Source: Allobaculum stercoricanis DSM 13633
GTDB taxonomy: Bacteria > Bacillota_I > Bacilli_A > Erysipelotrichales > Erysipelotrichaceae
NCBI RefSeq assembly: GCF_000384195.1
Contig: NZ_KB913034.1
Span: forward strand, 595,478-659,477
Direction of reading: 5' to 3'
DNA length: 64,000 bases
Shown piece by piece: positions 32,813 through 41,434 of the stretch. The notes beneath the pieces were generated by a model. The model had not been told where the DNA came from, made no database searches, and was given only the letters and a program-made list of their open reading frames with translations. Each line of letters begins with the position of its first letter. Positions within the stretch are counted from its first letter, which is position 1. Made by a program: the position numbers and the translations under genes.

Positions 32813-34456
32813 ATGGCTGAAGATTCAAAGACTAATCCAATTAGCGATTCAGATGAAGCGATTTTTAAAGATCTGCTTAATGATTCGAGAGTCCAGGCAT
32901 TACATATTAACGAACCACAGTTCGATTCTTTCGACGTTCAGTCTGCAATCCAGGAAGCAAAAACAGTCTCAGAAGAACAAAAAACTTCACGCAGTTTGTT
33001 TGGTAAACTGAGTCGTCGAAATAAAAATGCAGCAGTTAGAGAACAGAAAGAAAATCCAATTGTTGAACAACCTCAAAGTGAAGCGACAAAACCGATTGTT
33101 TCCGTGGACCAGACTGCTTTAGATCAGATCGAGCCACAAGAAGATTTAGATGATGGTGTGATCGAAAGAGAAATTACTTTAGATGAACTTTTAGCCGGAC
33201 AAGTTACTGTTCAAAAACAATCGACGCAAAGTCAGCCGGTTGAAGAACAAGCGTCTGAAGTTGAAGAAGATCTAGAACCTAGCTTTGTACAAGAATCTTT
33301 AACTGTACAAGAACCGATCTTTGTTCATCAAGCAGAAAAAACGACGATTGAACATGCAGATGAAGATCAAAAATCGTTTATTGAACCACCAGTACTTGAA
33401 GAAACGAAAGAAGTTGAACCACAACGTAAACCACGTACGTTTGCAGAAATTTTAAATTCTTCTCGTTACCAACAAAATCAACAAGCAATTGAAAATATTG
33501 ATTTGATGGAACCAAATACAACACAAACATTTGATTCACGTATGGTCAACGAAGCGTTTGAAAGTGAAAAAGCAGCTCAATCTAGTTCTGTATTCATCAC
33601 AAAACAAGAAAACAATTTTGATGCCCCTGCACAACAAGAAATCGAAGAACAACAAGAAGAACAACTCGAAACTTTAAAAGATGATTCTATGCAAGACATC
33701 GATCGCTTAGAAACTAGAAGAGGGCGTAGAAATAAAAAGAATCGCAGTGAAGTCATCGATCCAGATGCAAGTTTAGTGGACGATTACGCATACGATGAAT
33801 ACACAGATAAAAAGCACTTCTTTACAAGTGACTATAAAAAGATCGAAGAGTATTTAGCAAATGAATCGGCCCAAGGGTTCCACTTTACTCGTAAAGAAGG
33901 AAACCGTTATTTCTTTGTGAAGAAAAAACCACGTAACTACTTATATAAAGTGCTCTACTTTGCGAATGAACCAGATGAATCATATTGGCAAATGTTAGAA
34001 GCGCAAGGATGGGATCGTGTCGATCAAACGCCAAGTCGTCATAAACGTGATGCTGGTTGGTATATTTTGCGTCATCTTCAAAAAGAGGGCGATTTACCTT
34101 TTGATATTCCGAATGAAGAAGAGAAATACCGTTACTTCAGCAAACTGGCTTCTTCATGTCGTTCAACCCTATTGTTGTTAGTGTTCGTCATGATCTGTTC
34201 TGCTGTTTCAATCGCTTTACAGTATTTCTTCAAAGGCTATCTAGTCGTGATGATCGCAAGTGCAGTACTATTTGCGATTGCTCTGTATATCTTCATGGTC
34301 TATGCTCGAATGTTGTCAAAAGCAAGAAAACAAACATCTTTACTTGCTGCTCGTGTTCGTTTGTCTGAAAACAACGAACAATATCAAGCTTTACAACAGT
34401 CTCCACAAGATGCGCAGTATTATGAAGATCAATACGAAGATGAATATGAAGATTAA
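32813..34456 (+). CDS. Large acidic DUF2812-domain membrane protein
   Basis: 547 residues. The first 300 are low-complexity, rich in Glu and Gln, and probably disordered. Residues about 335-430 form a DUF2812-like domain (KKHFFTSDYKKIEEYLANESAQGFHFTR, then NRYFFVKKKPRNYLYKVLYF). Two transmembrane helices follow (about 450-500), and the protein ends in an acidic tyrosine-rich tail. DUF2812 proteins are often encoded beside PadR regulators, but none is near. AGGAGG upstream sets the start; a perfect terminator follows. The long acidic N-terminus attached to DUF2812 is unusual. Function unknown. Confidence 0.7.
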   Translation: MAEDSKTNPISDSDEAIFKDLLNDSRVQALHINEPQFDSFDVQSAIQEAKTVSEEQKTSRSLFGKLSRRNKNAAVREQKENPIVEQPQSEATKPIVSVDQTALDQIEPQEDLDDGVIEREITLDELLAGQVTVQKQSTQSQPVEEQASEVEEDLEPSFVQESLTVQEPIFVHQAEKTTIEHADEDQKSFIEPPVLEETKEVEPQRKPRTFAEILNSSRYQQNQQAIENIDLMEPNTTQTFDSRMVNEAFESEKAAQSSSVFITKQENNFDAPAQQEIEEQQEEQLETLKDDSMQDIDRLETRRGRRNKKNRSEVIDPDASLVDDYAYDEYTDKKHFFTSDYKKIEEYLANESAQGFHFTRKEGNRYFFVKKKPRNYLYKVLYFANEPDESYWQMLEAQGWDRVDQTPSRHKRDAGWYILRHLQKEGDLPFDIPNEEEKYRYFSKLASSCRSTLLLLVFVMICSAVSIALQYFFKGYLVVMIASAVLFAIALYIFMVYARMLSKARKQTSLLAARVRLSENNEQYQALQQSPQDAQYYEDQYEDEYED

Positions 34457-34487
34457 AGAGATTCATTAAGCCAAATGGATAAAGAAC

Positions 34488-34524
34488 AAAAACGTGCATA
34501 ACGCCGATGTTATGCACGTTTTTT
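34488..34524 (+). terminator. Terminator of the DUF2812 gene
   Basis: AAAAACGTGCATAAC pairs perfectly with GTTATGCACGTTTTT around a six-base loop, ending in a T-run. Confidence 0.95.
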
Positions 34525-34536
34525 AATAGATAGAGG

Positions 34537-35013
34537 CTAAAATAAGCTTGGTTGCTGATCTTGAAGAAGTGAAAGATCAAATTGTGGTTCATATAAGCCG
34601 TCATTGATTAAATCGAGTACTGTTTGATTCATTGCTTTAGCGGCAAGTAGACAAGTATTTAAACAGCGAGTTTCAGGGCTATGGTGAACCATTTTAATCT
34701 GTGGGCATTGCGTATGGCCAAGCTGTTTGCGAAAGTTTGAAACAAGTAGGCGTTCAGCTTGGGGAAGAATTTTTGTTTCGTGCGCACATGTCTGAACTAA
34801 CATAGCAGAAAGAGCAGCAGTACATCCGGATAAAGCGCCACATAAGTTTCCAGTATACATACCACCACTAAAACCGGAAAGTAATTTCATTGAGCCATCA
34901 GGGAGATGGAGTTGAAATGTTTTGTTACATGCCAGTAAAAGCGTTTCGGAACAACTATAATGTTTGTTCATATAAAAGTCATGAACGTTTTGTTCAAGTA
35001 AAGAAAGAGCCAT
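34537..35013 (-). CDS. C_GCAxxG_C_C family putative redox protein
   Basis: 158 residues. The family pattern is present: NKHYSCSETLLLACN with the first Cys, GFSGGMYTGNLCGALSGCTAALSAML (Gly-rich with two Cys) and later CPQ and RCLNTCLLA cysteines. The family is widespread in anaerobes and thought to bind a metal or act in redox transfer; its reaction is not known. It is convergent with the DUF2812 gene. No signal peptide. Confidence 0.8.
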   Translation of the reverse strand: MALSLLEQNVHDFYMNKHYSCSETLLLACNKTFQLHLPDGSMKLLSGFSGGMYTGNLCGALSGCTAALSAMLVQTCAHETKILPQAERLLVSNFRKQLGHTQCPQIKMVHHSPETRCLNTCLLAAKAMNQTVLDLINDGLYEPQFDLSLLQDQQPSLF

Positions 35014-35225
35014 AATTAAATCCTTTCGTGAATTTCATAATCATGAATTGAAATGTCTGTATTATAAAATGCAACAGTCGAATTTGTCATTAAACTTAAA
35101 CAAATTCACTAAATGATTTTATAGCAAAAGAATTTGACGATCTTTGGTGAATTGACAGAAGATGCACAAGATCATTAAACTTTAAAGTTGAGAAAACAGA
35201 TTTTACAAAGCGAGAGGGACAGATT

Positions 35226-35702
35226 ATGAACGATCAAAATATAAATAATGAAGTGTTGATGGTTTTGCCACGAAAAACGGTATATACAGCTTCTAAACTT
35301 GCTGAAAATTGGGTTTTGAATCAAGATTCTGCTCACTTTTCCATTTCTCTCGAGGGCAGTTTAATTGCTACAGCGTATTGGCAAGAAGCAGATGATTTTG
35401 GCATGAATCGCCCAGCTATCGTATTTGAGGGCCAAAGCGATGCGTTAAGAGCGGATCTCTTTACGGCTTTAATGACGCGCATGGCACTTGCTTATGATGA
35501 AATTCCTTCCAAATATCCGCTTTATATTCGGTTATTTGAATCTGATTTAGAACTGATTGCTCAAGCAAGTAGAATGGGTTTTGTTCCTTATTTTGGCGAA
35601 TGGAAAAAGAAAACTGCTCCAGAAAGTGAAGAGGATTGGAAAAGAATCACTGAAGCATTACGCCAAGCTTATCCAGCACAGGATGATGTAATGATTCATT
35701 AA
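35226..35702 (+). CDS. Hypothetical protein, possible GNAT-like fold
   Basis: 158 residues. The sequence order (strand-rich start, ISLEGSLIATAYWQEADDFG, and a late helix DLELIAQASRMGFVPYFGEWKK) is reminiscent of an acetyltransferase in which the last strand follows an xxGF motif, but the acetyl-CoA loop is not recognisable. I would treat it as unknown. GAGAGGG lies before the ATG. It has its own terminator, shared with the convergent DAHP synthase gene. Confidence 0.5.
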   Translation: MNDQNINNEVLMVLPRKTVYTASKLAENWVLNQDSAHFSISLEGSLIATAYWQEADDFGMNRPAIVFEGQSDALRADLFTALMTRMALAYDEIPSKYPLYIRLFESDLELIAQASRMGFVPYFGEWKKKTAPESEEDWKRITEALRQAYPAQDDVMIH

Positions 35703-35738
35703 TCATCAAACAGACCGATCAAAACGAAAGTGAAGAGG

Positions 35739-35780
35739 AAAACACCCGCAAGATTCTGAAGTGGAATTTGCGGGTGTTTT
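35739..35780. terminator. Bidirectional terminator between hypothetical gene and DAHP synthase
   Basis: AAAACACCCGCAA (35739-35751) pairs perfectly with TTGCGGGTGTTTT (35768-35780). Confidence 0.9.
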
Positions 35781-35786
35781 GTAGGT

Positions 35787-36836
35787 TTATAGTTCTTGAA
35801 TTTCTGTGCATTTTGCGTAGATATCTAAAATAAGTTTTTTAGTATCTTCCCATCCTAGACAAGGATCAGTAATAGAAATTCCTTTTTCATAGTTTTCGCA
35901 AATATCTTGGCGGCCTTCTTTTAAATAGGATTCAATCATTAAGCCTTTAACAAGATTGCGAATTTCCGGATGATATTTGCGGTTATGCATAACATCCATA
36001 CAAATACGAATTTGTTCTTTGTATTGTTTGTTGGAGTTGGAGTGATTTGCATCAACGATGACTGCTGGATTTTTCAATCCTGCTTTTTGATAGAGGTCAT
36101 AGACAATTCTAAGATCCTCATAGTGATAATTAGGGATTGTTTTACCGTATTTGTCTACTCCACCGCGTAAAATAACGTGGGCAAGGGGATTGCCATCGGT
36201 ATTGACATCATTTTGGCGGTAGATAAAACGATGAGGATGTTGCGCAGCAGTAACAGAATTCATCATGACGGAAAAATCGCCCGAAGTTGGGTTTTTCATT
36301 CCGACAGGAATATCAAGTCCAGATGCGACTAAGCGGTGTTGTTGGTTTTCAACGGAACGAGCGCCGACGGCTTCATAGGAAAGTAAATCATCTAAAAAAG
36401 AGCGATTTTCTGGATATAACATTTCATCAGCAGTGGAAAGACCAGTTTCTTTTAAAACGCGTAAATGCATTTTTCGAATTGATCTTAATCCTTCTAATAA
36501 ATCAGGTTCGCTATTGGGATCTGGTTGGTGCAACATGCCTTTATAACCATCACCTGTTGTCCTTGGTTTATTGGTATAAACGCGAGGGATAATCATTAAA
36601 CGGTCTTTAACGACTTCATTAAGTTGGGCAAGTTTATGGCAATATTCCACAACGCTTTCTTCACAATCCGCAGAACAAGGACCGACAATTAAAATAAAAC
36701 GATCATCTTTCCCTTCGAAAATATCACGAATTTCTTGATCACGTTTCTTTTTGATCATTTGTGCGTGTTCGGACATTGGAATTTCTTTTTTTAGAAGTTC
36801 TGGATCTGGAAGTTGGTGATTAATATGAATAGACAT
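35787..36836 (-). CDS. 3-deoxy-7-phosphoheptulonate synthase, type I (AroG/F/H-like)
   Basis: 349 residues. It condenses phosphoenolpyruvate and erythrose 4-phosphate, the first step of the shikimate pathway. Motifs: ILIVGPCSADC, PRTTGDGYKGM (Lys and Arg for substrate phosphates), ADEMLYPE, VGARSVENQQHR, GMKNPTSGDF, HVILRGG, VIVDANHSNSNKQ and GLMIESYLKEGRQ with metal ligands. This is the type I-alpha class of enterobacteria, often inhibited by an aromatic amino acid; which one cannot be read. It is a single-gene unit with no other aro gene nearby. Confidence 0.94.
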   Translation of the reverse strand: MSIHINHQLPDPELLKKEIPMSEHAQMIKKKRDQEIRDIFEGKDDRFILIVGPCSADCEESVVEYCHKLAQLNEVVKDRLMIIPRVYTNKPRTTGDGYKGMLHQPDPNSEPDLLEGLRSIRKMHLRVLKETGLSTADEMLYPENRSFLDDLLSYEAVGARSVENQQHRLVASGLDIPVGMKNPTSGDFSVMMNSVTAAQHPHRFIYRQNDVNTDGNPLAHVILRGGVDKYGKTIPNYHYEDLRIVYDLYQKAGLKNPAVIVDANHSNSNKQYKEQIRICMDVMHNRKYHPEIRNLVKGLMIESYLKEGRQDICENYEKGISITDPCLGWEDTKKLILDIYAKCTEIQEL

Positions 36837-37237
36837 AGTGGACTCACTTTCTAGATATTGTAAAACAGGTATTTGTTTTCAATTTCAACTGCGTATTAGT
36901 ATAACACTTATAACACTGATTCTAAGTTAGAATGAAACTGTGTTTTCATGAGTTTACACGTTTTACAATTAATTTGCATGGTTTTGTCAAAGGGAATAAA
37001 AAAACATAGAAAAAAACAAAAGAATTGTTAAAACCGTAAACGCTGTGCAAACGTTTTCAAAAAAATAGCAAAGAGAAATTTTTTAGGTTCCTAACATATG
37101 ACAATCTTGCCTTGAGTATTGGGGTTTAGAGATGATTTCATTGCAAAAAATTTTTGTCCATGATTTAATTTTAGATGGCAAATCAAAATGTATTGATTTA
37201 AAAACAAAATCAAAAATGAATGTGAGGTTTTATCATT
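36837..37237. other. Divergent intergenic region between DAHP synthase and the 230-residue unknown
   Basis: 401 bases without a gene. On the minus strand TATACT with a weak TTAGAA upstream may serve the DAHP synthase gene. A cre-like site lies at 37046-37059 and several A-runs follow. No T-box signature was found. Confidence 0.45.
37046..37059. promoter_or_regulatory. Catabolite-responsive (cre-like) site
   Basis: TGCAAACGTTTTCA matches the CcpA consensus TGWAANCGNTNWCA at all but one position. It is 180 bases before the unknown gene at 37238. No functional proof. Confidence 0.4.
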
Positions 37238-37930
37238 ATGAAATTTTATGAAATCCGCCTCGGTGCAATTGAAAATGGGCAAGATTTAGCACCAGTTGAA
37301 GGTTCTCAATATATTACTTTAGGTGATGCTGTTCATCATTTAAAAAATCTTTTAGAAGAAATGGAAGCTAATCCTTCTTCTGTAAAAGAAGATGTTGCAT
37401 TGAATATTGTTCGTGTCGCAAAAACAAATGGGAAAAAGAAATCTAAAGCAAAAGATGTTGTTTTAGTTCAATCCTATGCTGGAATCGATGAAGAATCGAA
37501 TACGTTCTGCTACGAAGGTGTTGCGTTCTTAACATTCTGCAATGAATTTGAAGCAATGATTTTAGCAGGTCAAAGCGAAGTTGGTTCTTTAGGTCGTTAT
37601 AGCGTTCAGATGATTGAAGGCGGAAATAAAGAATTATGCTATTTCTCCGACATGGGTATGATTGTTGGTTCTTTAGCACAAATCTCTACTAGTCGTCATA
37701 TCGTCAATAAACAAGTGATCATCTTCAACCGTACGCAAGCTGACCAACCAGAAGAAATTGCTTCTATCTCCTATTCTTTAAATGATGCAGGGGAAATCCA
37801 AATGGCTTGTGAACTCAAAATTGATGAAACTCACCCAGACTATGCGCTTTTACACAAATTTTTAACAGATCCAAAAGCGTTTATGGCGCCAACTGAAGAA
37901 GCAGCAAAAGAAGAAACAGAAGCTGAGTAA
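37238..37930 (+). CDS. Hypothetical acidic cytoplasmic protein
   Basis: 230 residues, no recognised domain. It starts MKFYEIRLGAIENGQDLAPVEG, has a Lys-rich patch around residues 65-75 (KTNGKKKSKAKD) and ends in an acidic Glu/Ala tail. No signal peptide or transmembrane segment is seen. GTGAGGT serves as ribosome binding site. It is monocistronic with a clear terminator and a cre-like site upstream, so a carbon-regulated cytoplasmic protein is possible (inference). Confidence 0.6.
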   Translation: MKFYEIRLGAIENGQDLAPVEGSQYITLGDAVHHLKNLLEEMEANPSSVKEDVALNIVRVAKTNGKKKSKAKDVVLVQSYAGIDEESNTFCYEGVAFLTFCNEFEAMILAGQSEVGSLGRYSVQMIEGGNKELCYFSDMGMIVGSLAQISTSRHIVNKQVIIFNRTQADQPEEIASISYSLNDAGEIQMACELKIDETHPDYALLHKFLTDPKAFMAPTEEAAKEETEAE

Positions 37931-37976
37931 TTACAATTCCAGCATACTTTTAAATCAATTCAATCGAATGGAATAG

Positions 37977-38002
37977 GCGATCCTTCAATAGGATCGCTTT
38001 TC
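37977..38002 (+). terminator. Terminator of the 230-residue unknown gene
   Basis: GCGATCC (37977-37983) pairs with GGATCGC (37991-37997), followed by TTTTC. Confidence 0.75.
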
Positions 38003-38053
38003 TATTTCTATAGTGCGATCAAACTAAAAGACAGAAAAATTTGTGTGTTCAAC

Positions 38054-38082
38054 TTGCAAGTCATAAGGCTTAGAACTATGAT
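38054..38082 (+). promoter_or_regulatory. htpG promoter
   Basis: TTGCAA (38054-38059), 17-base spacer, TATGAT (38077-38082). The start site is expected near 38089, inside the CIRCE element. Confidence 0.75.
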
Positions 38083-38083
38083 G

Positions 38084-38118
38084 TTAGCAATCGAATGAGT
38101 AGAGTGCTAATTTAGCAC
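38084..38118. promoter_or_regulatory. CIRCE operator (HrcA site) with an overlapping second palindrome
   Basis: TTAGCAATC (38084-38092), nine bases, GAGTGCTAA (38102-38110): the CIRCE consensus with one change in the left arm. The right arm also forms a perfect palindrome with what follows, GTGCTAATTTAGCAC (38104-38118), just before the ribosome binding site. Confidence 0.85.
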
Positions 38119-38129
38119 AAGGAGGAATT

Positions 38130-40073
38130 ATGGCTGAACAAAAACAGTTTCAGGCGGAATCTGAACGCCTTTTAGATTTAATGGTCAATTCCATTTATAC
38201 ACATAAAGAAATTTTCTTACGTGAGTTAATCTCCAACGCTTCTGATGCGCTAGATAAATATCATCTCTATGCTTTAGAACATCAAATCGCTCCAAGTGAT
38301 CTTGCCATTACGATTGAACCTGATTTGGACAAACGCACATTAACCATCCGTGATAATGGGATTGGTATGAGCGAACAAGAATTAGAAGAAAACTTAGGAA
38401 CGATCGCAAAATCTGGATCTCTTGCCTTTAAAGAACAATTGAAAAAACAAAAAGAAGACAATAAAGATCAAGAAAATCAAAATGAAGTCGATATTATCGG
38501 TCAATTCGGTGTTGGATTCTATTCCGCATTTATGGTTGCAAAAGAAGTCACAGTTTTGACTAGACGTGTCGATGAAGAACAAGCTTATCAATGGCATTCC
38601 GATGGAAAAGCGGGTTATACCATTGAACCAACTGATTATGAAGGCCATGGAACAACGATCATCTTGACGCTCAAAGATGATGATGAAAACGAAAAGTATT
38701 CCGAATACCTGAATACTTGGCAAATCCAAGATTTAATTAAAAAATACTCAGACTACATTCGATATCCAATCCAAATGGAAGTGGAAAGACAACAACCGAT
38801 TGAACAAGTTGGTGAACAAAAAGATGAACCTGTTCAATATGAAACAATTAAAGAACTGAAAACATTAAATTCAATGGTTCCATTATGGAAACGCCCAAAA
38901 TCAGAAATTACTCAAGAAGAATTTGATCAATACTATCAAAGCCACTTCAATGATTTCACGAAACCATTAAGCACGATTTTCTTCAATGTAGAAGGAAACG
39001 TATCATTTAATGCCTTATTGTATATTCCATCAAAGCGTCCTGAAAACTTTTATTCACGCTACTATAAACCAGGATTACAGTTATTCTCTCGTTCTGTAAT
39101 GATCGAAAACAATTGCGAAAGTTTGCTTCCAGATTACTTACGCTTTGTTAAAGGTCTAGTTGATTCGCAAGATCTTTCCTTGAACATTTCTCGTGAAATG
39201 TTACAACATGACCATCAATTAAAATTGATTCGTTCCCGTATTGAAAAGAAAGTCCTTGCTGAATTGAAGTCCATGAAGGAAAAAGATCCTGAATCTTATG
39301 CAAAATTCTGGAATGCATTTGGCTTGGATCTCAAATTTGAAGTTTATAACTCCTATGGCGCAAGCAAAGACAAACTGCAGGATTTATTAATGTTCCATTA
39401 TTCTGAAAGCGATGATTTGATTTCTTTAAAAGACTTCGTTGCCTTATTACCAGAAGATCGTAAAGAAATTTTCTATGCAAGTGGTAATGATGAAACAGAT
39501 ATTTCTAAATTGCCAATTGTCACAAAATTAAAATCCAAAAACATCCCTGTCTTATTGTTGACCGATGAAATTGATGAATTCGTGCTCAGAACGATTGATC
39601 AATATGATGAACATCATTTCGTCAATGCAGCACAAGGGGATTTAAACCTGGATAGTGAAGAAGAAAAACAACTGCTTAAAGAACAAAATGACGAAAATAA
39701 AGATTTATTAGAATTTATGAAAGAATCTTTACCTCAAGTTAGCGAAGTTCGTTTATCTTCTCGTCTTGTCGATGATCCAGTCATGTTAGTGGCAGGTGAA
39801 GAAGGAATGTCCTTTGAAATGGAAAAACTCTTCAATAGAATGGCTCAACAAGATAATCAAGAACAGCCAATTCCAGGAATGCAGGCTAAACGTATTTTAG
39901 AAATCAATCCAAATGCGAAAGTCTGGGCTGTTTTACGGACAAACTTTACAAGTGACAAAGACAAAGTTAAAGCAATTAGCCAAGTCCTTTATGATCAAGC
40001 TTGCTTGATTGCTGGATTTAACTTGGAAGATCCAATCGGATTTAGCCGTCGCGTTGCTGACTTACTTGGATAA
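38130..40073 (+). CDS. htpG: Molecular chaperone HtpG (Hsp90)
   Basis: 647 residues, slightly longer than the usual 600-630. Cytoplasmic ATP-dependent chaperone dimer. The N-terminal ATPase domain has RELISNASDALDK (catalytic Glu region), RDNGIGM and IGQFGVGFYSAFMVA; the middle domain contains LSLNISREMLQHD; the C-terminal dimerisation domain lacks the eukaryotic MEEVD. An acidic Lys/Asn/Glu insert lies near residues 108-120. AGGAGG precedes the ATG. A CIRCE element covers the start of transcription, so HrcA control is expected, unlike B. subtilis htpG. Confidence 0.96.
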   Translation: MAEQKQFQAESERLLDLMVNSIYTHKEIFLRELISNASDALDKYHLYALEHQIAPSDLAITIEPDLDKRTLTIRDNGIGMSEQELEENLGTIAKSGSLAFKEQLKKQKEDNKDQENQNEVDIIGQFGVGFYSAFMVAKEVTVLTRRVDEEQAYQWHSDGKAGYTIEPTDYEGHGTTIILTLKDDDENEKYSEYLNTWQIQDLIKKYSDYIRYPIQMEVERQQPIEQVGEQKDEPVQYETIKELKTLNSMVPLWKRPKSEITQEEFDQYYQSHFNDFTKPLSTIFFNVEGNVSFNALLYIPSKRPENFYSRYYKPGLQLFSRSVMIENNCESLLPDYLRFVKGLVDSQDLSLNISREMLQHDHQLKLIRSRIEKKVLAELKSMKEKDPESYAKFWNAFGLDLKFEVYNSYGASKDKLQDLLMFHYSESDDLISLKDFVALLPEDRKEIFYASGNDETDISKLPIVTKLKSKNIPVLLLTDEIDEFVLRTIDQYDEHHFVNAAQGDLNLDSEEEKQLLKEQNDENKDLLEFMKESLPQVSEVRLSSRLVDDPVMLVAGEEGMSFEMEKLFNRMAQQDNQEQPIPGMQAKRILEINPNAKVWAVLRTNFTSDKDKVKAISQVLYDQACLIAGFNLEDPIGFSRRVADLLG

Positions 40074-40111
40074 ATAAAACATCTCCATTCACAATTATAT
40101 ATTCGGGATTC

Positions 40112-40175
40112 ATGCTCTAAGGATCTCACGAATCAGATTTTGCCTGATTTGTGAAGTGTTCTTAGAGCATTTTTG
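40112..40175 (+). terminator. Terminator of htpG
   Basis: ATGCTCTAAG (40112-40121) pairs with CTTAGAGCAT (40161-40170), enclosing a GAATCAG/CTGATTT hairpin; five T follow. Confidence 0.8.
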
Positions 40176-40371
40176 TTCACTGGTTTGACACTTAGAAACA
40201 TTGAGAAGAGAAAACTGTACAGCTGATTTTCTAGAAGGAGTTAGAAGCAATATGCTTCTCGCATAAATCGATATAGCCAAAAATATGTATGCTCGAATAG
40301 AACCTACTTGTACTCCTTGAAGAAGAAACAAAAAAGGAGATAGATTTCAGTTTTTTTACATTTGAATAATA

Positions 40372-40509
40372 AAACAAAGGAGGATCAGTTTTCACTGTTC
40401 CTCCTAAAATACGCCCTTGAGCCACGTAGGTCATCAAGGTACTCTCACAATGCTATATATATTACATCATATATGTGTTGTTATAGAAGCGTATTTCTAT
40501 AGATGCGGT
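40372..40509 (-). ncRNA. Candidate orphan small RNA, about 138 nt
   Basis: A minus-strand transcription unit without a convincing ORF: promoter at 40517-40545 and an intrinsic terminator at 40378-40405. The 5' region (complement of GCGTATTT, 40489-40496) pairs with AAATACGC near the 3' end (40407-40414), closing the molecule. Inside are a 6-bp hairpin CCTTGA/TCAAGG (40415-40439) and an AT-rich hairpin. It lies between convergent genes (HAD hydrolase and htpG), so it is not a leader. I found no match to tmRNA, RNase P, SRP RNA, T-box or known riboswitch consensus; a divergent 6S RNA is possible. Confidence 0.5.
40378..40405 (-). terminator. Terminator of the orphan RNA
   Basis: AGGAGGATCAGT (40378-40389) pairs with ACTGTTCCTCCT (40394-40405) with one mismatch; on the minus strand TTTGTTTTATTATT follows. 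Confidence 0.75.
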
Positions 40510-40516
40510 AGTTATG

Positions 40517-40545
40517 TTATAGGGATTTTAATCTGGGCATGTCAA
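40517..40545 (-). promoter_or_regulatory. Promoter of the orphan RNA
   Basis: Minus strand: TTGACA (40545-40540), 17-base spacer, CTATAA (40522-40517); with 18 bases TATAAC. Start expected near 40509. Confidence 0.6.
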
Positions 40546-40712
40546 GAACAAACAGGATTACGATAAAACTTTCATTCGAGTCTGATGATTAGGAATTCCA
40601 TCATATTCGGATTACTTTGGACGCAATAACTTTCGGGTTACTTAATTTAAAAAATAGATCTGGTGATTTGAATTTACAGACTTATTTTTGTGGACTGTCA
40701 TTCCAAAGAGAT

Positions 40713-40737
40713 AATAAAAGGCATCCAAAAGATGCCT
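40713..40737 (-). terminator. Terminator of the HAD hydrolase gene
   Basis: AGGCATC (40719-40725) pairs with GATGCCT (40731-40737); minus strand continues TTTTATTAT. Apart from this, the htpG terminator and the orphan RNA, the 40074-40759 gap holds nothing I can identify. Confidence 0.8.
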
Positions 40738-40759
40738 AGTAAAAGCAGATTAAATGTTA

Positions 40760-41434
40760 TTATGCAAAAAATTCGCGTTTGATTTCATCCATCGTCATGA
40801 CGACTTGATGGATCTCAGGAATGTCTTTGACTTGGTCAGCCAAATGCGCTGAATCAAGTAAGCGAATATCTTTGATCCCAGCTTGAATCGCACTAGAAAT
40901 TCCCGATTTGGAATCTTCGATCACCGTGATCTTTTCTTCAGGTAGGCCAAGAATGTGAGCGGCTTTATGAATCATCGCAATTTTGTTTTCGTAAGTTCCA
41001 TCATCATAAACGATATGTTCAGGTTTGATCCATTGATCTAAATGAAAGCTTTCAACAAAGAAATCGATGTTGTCTTTGATGGATGCTGAGGCGATTGTAA
41101 ATGGAATTTGTTTTGCTTGAAGTTCGTTAAATAAAGCTTCAGCACCTATGATCAGGTGGAAATTATCAACATCTTGGCGACAGAAATCGCGATAGTATTG
41201 TTCTTTTAAAACGGAATAATGATCTTCTAATTTGGCATTTTCTTGTCCACCGTTAAGATAGCGAACGATCATTTTATTAGGCATCCCATTCATGTGGGTG
41301 TGTAGTTCTTCTTCGGTGATCGCTTTGCCTCGAATTTCTTGCGCAATTTTACTCCACGCTTTAACGTGTTTATCATTATCGAGAAACAGAGTGCCATTAA
41401 AATCAAAAATGATGCCATTGAGAGGTTGAGTCAT
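40760..41434 (-). CDS. HAD-family hydrolase, beta-phosphoglucomutase-like subfamily
   Basis: 224 residues. The HAD nucleophile motif FDFNGTLFLDND is near the N-terminus (with Asn in place of the second acid-flanking residue: D-F-N-G-T-L), motif II is TIASASIKDN, and motif III/IV is KITVIEDSKSGISSAIQAG. This fits the beta-phosphoglucomutase or phosphatase subgroup with a helical cap. The first Asp is retained, but the general acid Asp two positions later is Asn, which would weaken the classical phosphatase mechanism. The ATG at 41434 has AAAGGA upstream and is preferred over one 17 codons earlier. Confidence 0.8.
   Translation of the reverse strand: MTQPLNGIIFDFNGTLFLDNDKHVKAWSKIAQEIRGKAITEEELHTHMNGMPNKMIVRYLNGGQENAKLEDHYSVLKEQYYRDFCRQDVDNFHLIIGAEALFNELQAKQIPFTIASASIKDNIDFFVESFHLDQWIKPEHIVYDDGTYENKIAMIHKAAHILGLPEEKITVIEDSKSGISSAIQAGIKDIRLLDSAHLADQVKDIPEIHQVVMTMDEIKREFFA

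Noticed and set aside
40231..40437. Minus-strand 68-codon ORF in the orphan RNA
   Set aside because: It runs through the RNA terminator, lacks a good start context and has no recognisable protein features.
40330..40545. tmRNA, SRP RNA, RNase P RNA or T-box at the orphan RNA locus
   Set aside because: Diagnostic motifs (tag reading frame, GGAAGCAGC-type loop, GAGGAAAGTCC, GGGTGGNACCGCG) are missing.
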